Shown here: positions 8,215 through 16,352 of the stretch, one piece after another | How positions within the stretch are numbered: the first letter of the stretch is position 1 | Layout: each line of letters begins with the position of its first letter | Assembly (NCBI GenBank): GCA_937907585.1 | Contig: CALCVH010000178.1 | Coordinates: 1-38,110 of the forward strand | Reading direction: 5' to 3' | DNA from: an uncultured Bacillota bacterium | Lineage (GTDB): Bacteria > Bacillota_I > Bacilli_A > Izemoplasmatales > UBA1188 | DNA: 38,110 bases | The notes under the pieces: model-generated | What the model saw: only the letters and a program-made list of their open reading frames with translations | What the model was told of the DNA's origin: nothing | Database searches by the model: none | Position numbers and translations under genes: made by a program

Positions 8215-8973
8215 TTATATATTCACAGTTGGCGCAGCTTGAGTAACTCTAATTATTATCGCTATAAATGATATTAAGTTAGTAGTTAAGTGTACCATAT
8301 AGGACGCTAAGAAGTTATTCTTACTATAGTGATATATTAAAGATAAACAGAATCCAGGTAACATATATACAGGTAAGAAGAAGACTTGATTATATTCACC
8401 ATCTAAAATAAATGATAATGTATGAGCGAGGCCAAATAGTAAAGATGAAATTAGAGCTGGGATAATAAAGTGACATCCTTTAAATGTTTTAAATATTAAT
8501 TCTCTAAATTCAAATTCTTCTATTAGTGGCGCAACTAGAACTACAGTAACAAATAATACTATATAGTTCTTAATGCTTGTATCGCTAGAAAATAGTTCGT
8601 TTATTGTTTCCTGGTTGGATGCTTCACCGATTTTTAAAATTTTATCCATTAATAATTGATAGTTGCTTGCGCCTATTTCAAATACATAGAAAACAATGAA
8701 AGATACTATACAATATAATATAAATCTGCCGAAGTTCCTTGTCGTATCTTTTATTAATGAACCAAATCTTTTTCTATAAATTACAACAATCGCTAACATA
8801 GGAATAATCTTTGAAATCATCCATGCTAGACTGTTTGAACTATTTCCAATTATCTTAACTACAATAGACGAAGAGAAAGCTTCTAGAATATAAAATCCTA
8901 CAAACGCTAAAAGTGGTATATAATCAAATTTCTTTTCTTTTTGTTCTTTTATTTCATTCATATAATCACTCAT
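8215..8973 (-). CDS. CPBP family intramembrane metalloprotease
   Basis: This is a polytopic membrane protein of about 252 aa (ATG at 8973) with six or more hydrophobic segments and the three conserved CPBP/Abi motifs: EEFEFRE (EExxxR) near residue 155, FGLAH (FxxxH) near 190, and HLTTN near 232. These residues form the metal site of the Rce1/CPBP glutamic-type or metallo-protease fold. Bacterial members have roles in bacteriocin immunity, prenyl-protein-like processing or unknown functions; no bacteriocin gene is near. A TTG 18 nt further upstream (8991) opens the frame but lies inside the promoter spacer, so ATG 8973 (leaderless) or ATG 8961 is the likely start. It is transcribed divergently from rdgB and ends at a hairpin. 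Confidence 0.8.
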   Translation of the reverse strand: MSDYMNEIKEQKEKKFDYIPLLAFVGFYILEAFSSSIVVKIIGNSSNSLAWMISKIIPMLAIVVIYRKRFGSLIKDTTRNFGRFILYCIVSFIVFYVFEIGASNYQLLMDKILKIGEASNQETINELFSSDTSIKNYIVLFVTVVLVAPLIEEFEFRELIFKTFKGCHFIIPALISSLLFGLAHTLSFILDGEYNQVFFLPVYMLPGFCLSLIYHYSKNNFLASYMVHLTTNLISFIAIIIRVTQAAPTVNI

Positions 8974-8979
8974 ACAATG

Positions 8980-9008
8980 ATTATATAACAATTATATTTT
9001 TAACACAA
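8980..9008 (-). promoter_or_regulatory. Promoter of the CPBP gene, probably leaderless
   Basis: Reading the minus strand, TTGTGT (9008-9003), a 17-nt spacer and TATAAT (8985-8980) lead to ATG at 8973 after only six bases. There is no SD. An alternative ATG at 8961 would leave a leader of about 12 nt. Confidence 0.65.
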
Positions 9009-9023
9009 ATAAATTAATAATTA

Positions 9024-9060
9024 TGATAAAATAATGATAGAAAAATAAGTACTTATTTTT
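9024..9060 (+). promoter_or_regulatory. rdgB promoter with a 20-bp palindrome
   Basis: An extended -10, TGATAAAAT, spans 9024-9032. The predicted start of transcription falls near 9039. Directly after it comes a perfect 20-nt palindrome, AAAAATAAGTACTTATTTTT (9041-9060), and then the SD AAGGA (9061-9065) of rdgB. The palindrome is either an operator at +1 or a 5' hairpin next to the ribosome site. Confidence 0.55.
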
Positions 9061-9074
9061 AAGGAATATTTTAT

Positions 9075-9674
9075 ATGAAAAAAATAGTTCTCGCATCAAA
9101 CAATAAACATAAATTAATAGAGATTAAAGAAATATTAAATCCGTTAGGGTTTGATGTTTTATCATTATCAGATATTAATTTTAATGAAGATATTATAGAA
9201 GATGGTAAAACATTTAAAGAGAATGCATTAATAAAAGCGAGAGCTGTAAGAAATAAAACAAATCTTCCTGTAATTGCGGATGATTCTGGATTATGTGTCG
9301 ATATCTTAAATGGAGATCCAGGTGTTCATTCACATAGATATAGCGGTATTAACGCTACTGATAAAGAAAATAGAGTTAAGTTAATTGATGTTTTATCTAA
9401 ACTAGATGGTCCATATAAAGCTCACTTTACATCATCAATCGCATATATTGATGATAATAGAGAGTTTGTAAAAGAAGGATATGTATATGGTGAAATAATA
9501 CTTGAAGAAAGAGGAGAGAACGGCTTTGGATATGATTCTATATTCTATTTAAAAGAATATTCTAAAACTATGGCTGAACTCGATCCATCTATCAAGAATA
9601 GTATCTCACATAGACATAACGCTCTAATTGAATTTGTAAAGGAACTAATAAATGAAGATTCTAGTATTCTCTGA
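9075..9674 (+). CDS. rdgB: XTP/dITP diphosphatase (RdgB/HAM1 family)
   Basis: This 199-aa house-cleaning pyrophosphatase hydrolyses non-canonical purine triphosphates (dITP, XTP) to the monophosphate, which keeps hypoxanthine out of nucleic acids. The N-terminal ASNNKHKLIEI (7-17) is the triphosphate-binding strand and loop. ADDSGL (68-73) holds the catalytic acid D70. GDPGVHSHRYSG (80-91) and FGYDSIF (about 151-157) follow, and SHRHNAL closes the protein. Length is as in the family. The SD AAGGA is at 9061-9065. The last 23 nt overlap the start of the next gene, in another frame, so the two are coupled. Confidence 0.95.
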   Translation: MKKIVLASNNKHKLIEIKEILNPLGFDVLSLSDINFNEDIIEDGKTFKENALIKARAVRNKTNLPVIADDSGLCVDILNGDPGVHSHRYSGINATDKENRVKLIDVLSKLDGPYKAHFTSSIAYIDDNREFVKEGYVYGEIILEERGENGFGYDSIFYLKEYSKTMAELDPSIKNSISHRHNALIEFVKELINEDSSIL

Positions 9675-10155
9675 TAATCATGGTTCATTAACTGAATTAG
9701 ATAACGTATTAAATCATTATAAATTCGATAGAATATTTGGTTTAGGTGATCATGAAGTAAATAGATATGAACTAGATGATAGAAACGTATCACCTGTTAA
9801 AGGAAATAGTCCATTTGATGATCAGGATTTCTTAACTGATAGAATATGCGAAATAGAAGATTTTAAATTCTTATTTACTCATGGACATACTCATCAAGTT
9901 AGATATAGTTTATTATCGCTTAGCCTATTCGCAATAAAAAACGAATGTGACATAATATTTTATGGTCACACTCATATCGCTAAAATTGATGAAGATAATG
10001 GAAGATATTATATTAATCCAGGTTCTATCTACCTTCCATATAGCCCATCATATCCAACAGTTGCGATATTGGATTTAAATAAGAATATCTTAAACATCAA
10101 GATTGTAGATGCGATTACATTTGATGTTTATAAAGAAATAACGATAAAGAAATAA
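9652..10155 (+). CDS. YfcE/MJ0936-type metallophosphoesterase
   Basis: This 167-aa single-domain phosphodiesterase has the calcineurin-like blocks SDNHG (D8, H10), LGDHE (D33), KGNSPFDD (N52), THGHTH (H77, H79, H81) and YGHTH (H106, H108). The GNCD motif common in the family reads GNSPFDD here, so the block is slightly altered. Families of this type hydrolyse phosphodiesters such as bis-pNPP or 2',3'-cyclic nucleotides in vitro; a physiological substrate is rarely known. In Bacillota an rdgB-yfcE/ysnB gene order is common (ysnB lies beside rdgB in Bacillus), which supports the call. It overlaps rdgB by 23 nt, with an SD inside rdgB, and is followed 2 nt later by the 929-aa gene. Confidence 0.85.
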   Translation: MKILVFSDNHGSLTELDNVLNHYKFDRIFGLGDHEVNRYELDDRNVSPVKGNSPFDDQDFLTDRICEIEDFKFLFTHGHTHQVRYSLLSLSLFAIKNECDIIFYGHTHIAKIDEDNGRYYINPGSIYLPYSPSYPTVAILDLNKNILNIKIVDAITFDVYKEITIKK

Positions 10156-10157
10156 TA

Positions 10158-12947
10158 ATGGAAGAAGTAAAAGACGATCTTTATAAGGATGAAGAAAAAC
10201 TAAAGAACGCAGAAGAACTTTTAAGACAAGTTAAAGGCACTGGAAGCGCTACAGAGATTTATAAATCTCTTCTTTTGTTGTTGAAATTGTATGAAGAATC
10301 ATATAACTATTCTTTAATTCCTGATATGGTAGATGAATATATTCTATTATTCAATTCTCCAAAAGAAAGATTATCTTTATTAAATTTCAAAATCACTGCC
10401 TTACTAAAGCTCGAACAATATAATGATCTACTTAAGACATTAGATGAAAAGAATGAATTAGATATATTATCTACAGTCGAAAGATCAAATATATTATTTT
10501 ATAAATCTATCGCTTATGAAGCGCTATATGAATATGATCTATCTATAGAAGCTCTTGAATCTATTGATGATAATATATCTAGATATTCCTTAGTTAATAA
10601 ATATCTTAAACTCGCTATTTTATATATTAAAGTAAATGAATCATCTAAAGCTTTAAACGCATATAAGTATGCGTTAAAACTAGATTCATCTCATAAAAGC
10701 GATATGTATACTCTAGTTGAATCTGATCTATTTTATGCATCAGGGAAATACGTTGAAGCTTTATCATCTTTTGAAGATTTCTTTTTAAAGAGTCCAAATA
10801 AATATAAATATTTAGATAGATATATTCTAATCAATTTGAAATTGAATAGAATTGATGACGCATATAACTTTTATATTAAATATTCTAATAAGACTCAGCT
10901 TAAATTATCTTCATCTAATAAATATTCATTCTATAAAGCCGCATCAATTCTATTAAAAGAAATGAATAAGAATAAGGAATTAGATGAGATTAACGCCGCA
11001 ATCGAAAACATTAAACCTACATATTATAAAATTGAAGAAAAAGAATATGATGATCTAATTAGAACATTACTAAAAGAGGTATCTAAACCTCTAACAGTAT
11101 ATGATAAGAGAAAGAATATTGTGAATAGGTTTTTAAAATCTATTTTCTCTATCATAGGTGATAATACGGTCTATATTGAATATTCAAAAGATTATTATCT
11201 ATATAATAAATTTACTAATACTCAAATGAGAGAATTAGAAATTAAAATATCTGATGTCTACAACAAATCATTAGTAGATTATTTTGAATTTGATAAAGAC
11301 ACTCTATTTGATAACTATTATGACAATAATTTAGATAATGTTAGTGGAAGATTTAAAATATATTTAATTAGAAATGAATATAAGAACTATGGATTCTTAG
11401 TTATTCCATATGTAACTAAATATGATTTTATCTATTCAGTATTAAGAGATTCATTATTAGAAACATTTATCAAATTAGATATAATGACTATAAATAATAA
11501 TAATCTTTCATCTTTTACTAAGATATTAGAAAAAGAGAATAGAGGATTCTTAGTGTTTAGAGGTGATAATGTTGAATTCTTATCACCTAAAACAAGAGAT
11601 TTCTTTAAAGAAAAGAAATCAATTATTAAATTAAGAGATTTTATGTCTTATTTCTTAAACCCATTACATATAGATGAACTAATTAATAAAGATGAAATAG
11701 TATTAGATGCGGTTATCGATAATAATCCATTAAAGATATTATTTAAACTATATTATGATGGAATAGATCTATATTCAATTATTAAAGAAGTTAAATCTGA
11801 GATGGAAGAAAAAGAAAAGATAGATACATTCTACTATTCTTCTGATTCAGGATTTTTAAATATTAATTCACTAAAAGAAGAAGTTGAATCTAGAGAGGAT
11901 TCATATGCGATTATTGGTTTTAGTGCTAACTTAATAGAAGAATCAGACACTATCACTACTAGAGATAATAAGCTTCTAGATTTAAGTAAGAAGATGAACG
12001 AAATATCTCCATCATCTAGAATATATTATTTAGGAGAAAACCATTTTTTGTATCTTTTATATACAGTTGATAAGAGAACACTTGAATCAATATATTCTAG
12101 AACTATTGATTCATTTAAATCTTTATATAAATATTCATATTCTTTAAGAGATAAAAAGCCTACTGGCTTTATATCTAAAGCGTTAAAAAATAAAACATTT
12201 TCTGAAGTTAAAAGTTTAATAGAATATGGCTTCTATTATTCTATTACTAAAAATAAACTTATTATTCTTGATAATGAAGAAAAGAAAGAATACGCTATAT
12301 TTAAAACTTATGAAACAGAAATATTACGTAAGATTAAAGAAAATGATTTTGATTTAGAATATTATCCAGTAGTAAATGAAAAGACAAAGAAAATCATGTT
12401 CTTTATGCCTGAATTTATGTATCCATATAATCTGGATTATTCTACTTATAAAAAGATAGTAAGTAAGAATCATCTAGAAGTTAAATCAGATCTAAATATG
12501 ATTAATAAACTACTAGATGATACAAATGATTTTAATCCTAATTTAAGATACCTAATAAGAATAGAAAAAGAATCAATATCAGATTCAAATTTCATTAAAA
12601 AGTTTACTGCTTTATATAAGGGTTCTAAATTAGATAATAGAATCATTATATTTGTGGATAATCTATTCAATGATGATTTTAAGAAAGGTATTCAGATACT
12701 CAAAAATATGAGAATACCTCTTGCGGTAAGATATGATTATCAAGAGATTGATTCTAATCTATTTAAAGATTATGAATACGTTATAACTAAACATAATAAT
12801 GATCCATTATCAAAATATATAATAGATGGATTAATGAATGTATTAAATAAAAAGATAATATTAACTGATGGTGATACAATCGATAATACTCTTTCTTTAA
12901 AATCATCTTTTGGTGTCTATACAAAAGATAAGATTAAGAGTTTCTAA
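10158..12947 (+). CDS. TPR protein with degenerate GAF/PAS/GGDEF/EAL-like architecture
   Basis: This 929-aa protein is predicted to be cytosolic, with no signal peptide or clear membrane segment. Residues about 10-300 are alpha-helical with TPR-like spacing. About 310-450 has a GAF-like pattern, and 455-545 a PAS-like stretch (GFLVFRGDNVEFLS). At 562-571 SDSGFLNINS lines up with the start of GGDEF domains (DxLTGLxNR). LGENHF (625-630) falls where GGDEF should be, so the active site is lost. From 730 DFDLEYYPVVNEKTKKI resembles the EAL opening (FxLYYQPIV...TGKI), but the EAL glutamate is missing (FMPEF, 749-753). The family is proposed from pattern only; if right, the protein is a non-catalytic c-di-nucleotide sensor or scaffold. 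The start has no strong SD and is probably coupled to the gene before it. Confidence 0.55.
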   Translation: MEEVKDDLYKDEEKLKNAEELLRQVKGTGSATEIYKSLLLLLKLYEESYNYSLIPDMVDEYILLFNSPKERLSLLNFKITALLKLEQYNDLLKTLDEKNELDILSTVERSNILFYKSIAYEALYEYDLSIEALESIDDNISRYSLVNKYLKLAILYIKVNESSKALNAYKYALKLDSSHKSDMYTLVESDLFYASGKYVEALSSFEDFFLKSPNKYKYLDRYILINLKLNRIDDAYNFYIKYSNKTQLKLSSSNKYSFYKAASILLKEMNKNKELDEINAAIENIKPTYYKIEEKEYDDLIRTLLKEVSKPLTVYDKRKNIVNRFLKSIFSIIGDNTVYIEYSKDYYLYNKFTNTQMRELEIKISDVYNKSLVDYFEFDKDTLFDNYYDNNLDNVSGRFKIYLIRNEYKNYGFLVIPYVTKYDFIYSVLRDSLLETFIKLDIMTINNNNLSSFTKILEKENRGFLVFRGDNVEFLSPKTRDFFKEKKSIIKLRDFMSYFLNPLHIDELINKDEIVLDAVIDNNPLKILFKLYYDGIDLYSIIKEVKSEMEEKEKIDTFYYSSDSGFLNINSLKEEVESREDSYAIIGFSANLIEESDTITTRDNKLLDLSKKMNEISPSSRIYYLGENHFLYLLYTVDKRTLESIYSRTIDSFKSLYKYSYSLRDKKPTGFISKALKNKTFSEVKSLIEYGFYYSITKNKLIILDNEEKKEYAIFKTYETEILRKIKENDFDLEYYPVVNEKTKKIMFFMPEFMYPYNLDYSTYKKIVSKNHLEVKSDLNMINKLLDDTNDFNPNLRYLIRIEKESISDSNFIKKFTALYKGSKLDNRIIIFVDNLFNDDFKKGIQILKNMRIPLAVRYDYQEIDSNLFKDYEYVITKHNNDPLSKYIIDGLMNVLNKKIILTDGDTIDNTLSLKSSFGVYTKDKIKSF

Positions 12948-12957
12948 GGAGCTAACT

Positions 12958-13404
12958 ATGAAAAGAATACTTTATATAATAATGTTGACTATATTTTCTT
13001 TATCTTTAGTTGGATGTGATTTATTAGGCATATCTACTAAAACTCAAGAGGTATCGACATCTACAGAATCTATTACATCTTTAACTGATGAGCCAACTAC
13101 AAAAGAAACCGATGTGCCAACTGATAAGCCTACTGACGCTCCAACCGATAATCCTACTACAACGCATGTTCATGTATGGAATGATGGAGTAGTAACTCTT
13201 GAACCTACATGTACATCTAAAGGTGTTAGAACTTTTACATGTGAATGTGGTGAAACAAGAGAAGAAGACATAGACGCATTAGGTCGCAACCTAATTGATG
13301 ACCCTGCAGTAGAAGCCACTTGTACAACTTCTGGTAAGGAAGCTGGTAAGCACTGTACTCGTTGTGATTATACTGAGGGCTTAACTACAATTGAAGCTTT
13401 ATGA
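12958..13404 (+). CDS. N-terminal part of a Cys-repeat surface lipoprotein, cut by in-frame TGA
   Basis: ATG 12958 has a good SD (AAGGAG, 12946-12951) that overlaps the stop of the previous gene. A type II signal peptide ends in the lipobox LVGC (Cys near residue 20), and a Thr/Pro/Asp-rich stalk (DKPTDAPTDNPTT) follows. Then come about 40-residue repeats with the pattern CTxxGxxxxxCxxC and a closing ALGH/ALGR, which look like small metal-binding ribbons. The frame stops at TGA 13402-13404, but the same frame continues open to 15288 with more copies of the repeat, so this is the front half of one gene. An upstream in-frame ATG codon at 12910 lies inside the previous gene, lacks an SD and would spoil the signal peptide. 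Confidence 0.7.
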   Translation: MKRILYIIMLTIFSLSLVGCDLLGISTKTQEVSTSTESITSLTDEPTTKETDVPTDKPTDAPTDNPTTTHVHVWNDGVVTLEPTCTSKGVRTFTCECGETREEDIDALGRNLIDDPAVEATCTTSGKEAGKHCTRCDYTEGLTTIEAL

Positions 13405-13410
13405 CACATA

Positions 13411-15288
13411 GTGGTTATAGATCAAGCAGTAGAAGCTACATGTACTAATGCAGGTTTAACTGAAGGAAAACACTGTTCAAGATGTGATGAAGTATTAGTT
13501 ATTCAAGAGTTAATTTCTTTAAAAGAACATTCATGGGATGATGGTGTTCAAACATTAGACCCATCATGTATAGAAAAGGGAGAAAAAACATATACTTGTA
13601 CAGTATGTAATGAGAGAAAAGTAGAAAAAATAGATGCGCTAGGACATGACTATATCGCATCTGGTGAATTCATAGAAGCGACTTGTTTTAAAGGTGGAAC
13701 AGGCACTAAAACATGTAGCCGCTGTAATGACCAAATAGTTGGATCATCTAATCCTTTAGGTCATGATTATAAAGATGGATATTGTACAGGATGTGGAATT
13801 CCATATATTAAATATCTTGTTGATACGTTTGGTGATAATGTAGATCTATATACTAATGGAGAAGAAAATCCATACAATATCGATTTAGATAAATATGGTT
13901 CAAATGTATTAGTAATGTTCTATGATCCAGATTTATCAGTCGATCCATATGAAGGTACTTCATATAATAAAAATAATTTCTATACTTCAACTTATACTAT
14001 CGCTAATACTTATGAAGAAGCGTATTTTAGAACACAACATAAATTATTAAGCGGATCAATTGAAGAAAGTGGATTAAATTATTATCCTAGCCAATCATCA
14101 TCAACAAAAGAAAATAGTTTATATAACAAATACTCTACTGCGGTATATATTCTATCTACAGATGGAGATTATATCGCATATATCCCTAATTCAAATAATA
14201 TGGATAGAGCCATATTCTATGGTGCTGGATATGTGACAATGAACGATGTCGCAGCTTACTTGTTAGCCTTTGGTGAAGTGCCAGCGAACTCTAAATATAA
14301 ATCATCTGATAAATCAGCTTCTATATCTGATTGGGGAAAATATGGTAGATGTAACAACACTCAATTTTCAGGTAATATTAATAATTATCCATATGAGCCA
14401 GAACTACCATATATATTAAGTAATAGTACTAGATTTGTTGGAGAAAAGCGCACATATTATGAAACTGACTTTGGTGCTTTAGGTGGATTTACTAGTGAGT
14501 CTGGCGCAATTAATACTGATTATAATACTGGTTCATCAATCAATAGAAATGTGTGTAGATTTGTCTTTGTATGTGATTCAGATATTAAATCTATAGATGA
14601 TAGATATGTATTCTACACATATAATCATTATAACGATTTCCAGGAATACTTAAATCATGATGATGCGTGGGGATTAAGATTTGGAAACTGTACAGGTGGT
14701 GGAACATATAATTCAAAAACAGATTATAATCCTACTCAGTATCCATATCTTAATTATATAGATGAGTATAGTGAGTTTACTAAATCAACATATCATAAAG
14801 ATGTTACTATAGAGAGTGGTGAAGGTGGAGACGATCCTACACCAGTTATAGTTGATCCAGTTAACCCTAGTGACTCATTAAAAGCTACTATGAGCTATTC
14901 AAGTACATCAACAACTAATATGGTTGAAAATACTGATAGCGCTGATAAAGTTAATTTAGATACAACTATATTTAATGTATATGGAACTAAAGGTGGTAAC
15001 GCCAATAACATCGGATTAAATAAAGCTGGAACAATAAGGCTATACGCATCAAATGGAAATGGTAATACATTAACTATAGAAGTAGAAGACGGCTACATCA
15101 TTGATTCAATCACTATTAACCTAGATTCAACAGTATCATCATTTACTTTAAATGATACAAGTTCATATAATCCAACATCTAACCAAGTAATTGAAGTAAA
15201 TATTAATAAAACGTTAGTAGAAATTCAAAATACTGGTACTGCTCAACTTCACATTAAATCAATAGAAATAGAGTACCATGAAGCATAA
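13411..15288 (+). CDS. C-terminal part of the same lipoprotein: Cys repeats, barnase-like RNase domain, C-terminal beta domain
   Basis: This part is in frame with 12958-13404 beyond the TGA. It has no SD and no signal peptide of its own, so it is probably not a separate gene (the GTG at 13411 is only the first possible start). It continues the Cys repeats to about 13800. A domain follows that I match to barnase by eye: NDVAAYLLAFGEVPAN, then YYETDF, then NRNVCRFVFVCDSD, then YNHYNDF. Numbered from 12958 through the TGA, E502, R530/R534 and H557 would be the equivalents of barnase E73, R83/R87 and H102. The last 135 residues are a Ser/Thr-rich beta domain (SLKATMSYSST start) that I do not identify. 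The likely role is a surface-anchored guanyl-type ribonuclease for RNA scavenging or antagonism. No barstar-like gene was recognised nearby. Confidence 0.6.
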   Translation: MVIDQAVEATCTNAGLTEGKHCSRCDEVLVIQELISLKEHSWDDGVQTLDPSCIEKGEKTYTCTVCNERKVEKIDALGHDYIASGEFIEATCFKGGTGTKTCSRCNDQIVGSSNPLGHDYKDGYCTGCGIPYIKYLVDTFGDNVDLYTNGEENPYNIDLDKYGSNVLVMFYDPDLSVDPYEGTSYNKNNFYTSTYTIANTYEEAYFRTQHKLLSGSIEESGLNYYPSQSSSTKENSLYNKYSTAVYILSTDGDYIAYIPNSNNMDRAIFYGAGYVTMNDVAAYLLAFGEVPANSKYKSSDKSASISDWGKYGRCNNTQFSGNINNYPYEPELPYILSNSTRFVGEKRTYYETDFGALGGFTSESGAINTDYNTGSSINRNVCRFVFVCDSDIKSIDDRYVFYTYNHYNDFQEYLNHDDAWGLRFGNCTGGGTYNSKTDYNPTQYPYLNYIDEYSEFTKSTYHKDVTIESGEGGDDPTPVIVDPVNPSDSLKATMSYSSTSTTNMVENTDSADKVNLDTTIFNVYGTKGGNANNIGLNKAGTIRLYASNGNGNTLTIEVEDGYIIDSITINLDSTVSSFTLNDTSSYNPTSNQVIEVNINKTLVEIQNTGTAQLHIKSIEIEYHEA

Positions 15289-15293
15289 TAATT

Positions 15294-15321
15294 AGACCCA
15301 GAAGCATAAAATTCTGGGTCT
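15294..15321. terminator. Hairpin after the barnase-like gene
   Basis: A perfect 10-bp stem, AGACCCAGAA (15294-15303) with TTCTGGGTCT (15312-15321), has an 8-nt loop. The T run after it is poor, so it may pause or stabilise more than terminate. A better terminator lies 34 nt downstream. Confidence 0.55.
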
Positions 15322-15354
15322 TACTTCTATAATAAAAACTATAATATAATTTTT

Positions 15355-15376
15355 TGGCTAGAAATAGCCATTTTTT
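15355..15376 (+). terminator. Strong rho-independent terminator
   Basis: TGGCTA (15355-15360), a GAAA tetraloop, TAGCCA (15365-15370) and six T (15371-15376) form a classical terminator. It closes the rdgB-to-lipoprotein group on the plus strand. Confidence 0.85.
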
Positions 15377-15386
15377 CTAAAAAAAG

Positions 15387-15480
15387 GATTTTTTCAAGCG
15401 ACTTTTTGCTGAAAGTATAGACTTTTTCAAGCGAGTTTTTGCCAAAACTATAGACTTTTTCAAGCGAGTTTTGAAATTAA
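15387..15480. repeat. Three tandem copies of a 33-nt repeat
   Basis: Copies start at 15387, 15420 and 15453 with an exact 33-nt period; the third diverges after about 18 nt. The shared core is CTTTTTCAAGCGAGTTTT or close variants. The copies abut each other without unrelated spacers, so this is not a CRISPR. On the minus strand the repeat also reads as an 11-residue peptide repeat (KNSLEKVYSFG, KNSLEKVYTFS) ending in TAG, but there is a stop just before it and no start codon. It sits between a plus-strand terminator and the minus-strand SDR terminator. Confidence 0.7.
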
Positions 15481-15518
15481 CTAGATTTAATTAGCGAATT
15501 TTGTTAAACATTTTCATT

Positions 15519-15540
15519 AAAAAAGAAGCTTTGAAGCTCC
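15519..15540 (-). terminator. Terminator of the SDR gene
   Basis: On the minus strand, GGAGCT and AGCTTC (15540-15525, including one G-T pair) form a 6-bp stem with a TCAA loop, followed by six T (15524-15519). It begins 10 nt after the SDR stop codon. Confidence 0.65.
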
Positions 15541-15550
15541 TAATTTTAAT

Positions 15551-16327
15551 CTATTTTAAACTTTTAATTTGGCCAGCGCTAATATTTGATACAAACTTGC
15601 GAGAGAAGAAGCGAGGTAAGAAAACTGTTAATTTATTTCCGAATCCTACAACCTTTAACCATTTTCCTTTCTTGCTCATCTTGTATCCATATTCCGCAAC
15701 TTCTTTAGCGGTCTTTGGTTTAATCTTTTTAAATGTATAATCATTATGCGCTACCGCAACGAAGTTAGATTCAAATGGTCCAGGACAAAGTGTTAGAATC
15801 TTAACATTTGTTCCTTTAAATTCTCTCATTAATGCTTCACCTAAATTTAATACATATGCTTTAGATGCGTGATATGTACACATAAATGGCCCAGGTACAA
15901 ATCCTGCAATACTTGATACATTTATAATGTGTCCTTCATTCTTTTCAAGCATTATTTTTGAGAAGGCTTGAGTGAAATAGAATAATGCATTAACATTAAC
16001 ATTATTTAATTTAACTTGTAATTCAGGATCCATATCTTTTAGATCACATCTATCCCCAAATCCTGCACAATTTAAAAGGTTATTTACAAAATAATCTTTT
16101 TCTTTTGTGTATTCTACTAATCCTTTATATGTAGATGTATCTGATAAATCAGCTTCATAAAAATCAATAAATCTATCAGGATATTCTTTATTTAATTCTT
16201 CCTTAGTTTGAGCTAATCTTTCTTTTGATGATGATACTAATAAAAGATCACATCCTTCTTTTAAATATAGTTTTGCGAATTCTTTGCCTAATCCTTTAGT
16301 TGCGCCTGTAATCAATGTAATTTTCAT
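15551..16327 (-). CDS. Short-chain dehydrogenase/reductase
   Basis: This 258-aa classical SDR has the cofactor motif TGATKGLG (residues 7-14), NCAG (86-89), the catalytic serine in NVSSIAG (S138/S139) and YHASK (Y152, K156). D60 in ADL is the usual adenine contact. The family reduces or oxidises hydroxyl/carbonyl groups with NAD(P)H; the DltE/YqjQ-like branch fits, but the substrate cannot be read from sequence. The ATG has an SD (AAAGGA) on the minus strand and its own promoter inside the end of the upstream araC-type gene. It lies downstream of that regulator on the same strand, so partial co-transcription is possible. A terminator follows. Confidence 0.88.
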   Translation of the reverse strand: MKITLITGATKGLGKEFAKLYLKEGCDLLLVSSSKERLAQTKEELNKEYPDRFIDFYEADLSDTSTYKGLVEYTKEKDYFVNNLLNCAGFGDRCDLKDMDPELQVKLNNVNVNALFYFTQAFSKIMLEKNEGHIINVSSIAGFVPGPFMCTYHASKAYVLNLGEALMREFKGTNVKILTLCPGPFESNFVAVAHNDYTFKKIKPKTAKEVAEYGYKMSKKGKWLKVVGFGNKLTVFLPRFFSRKFVSNISAGQIKSLK

Positions 16328-16352
16328 ATTATTCTTTCCTTTCTATATTAAA

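Noticed and set aside
8215..8973. CPBP (Abi) protein as part of the phage-defence module
   Set aside because: It is 6 kb away, on the other strand with its own promoter and terminator, and CPBP proteins have many roles.
12910..12957. Extended N-terminus of the Cys-repeat lipoprotein from 12910
   Set aside because: It lies in the preceding gene, has no SD, and would put 16 residues before a standard lipoprotein signal peptide.
12958..15288. TGA read as tryptophan (code 4)
   Set aside because: TGA closes three well-defined genes (18036, 26639, 31996), and Trp is UGG throughout conserved motifs. The TGA at 13402 also aligns with Gly, not Trp.
15387..15480. CRISPR array
   Set aside because: Copies abut with a 33-nt period and have no unique spacers. 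No cas genes are present in the window.
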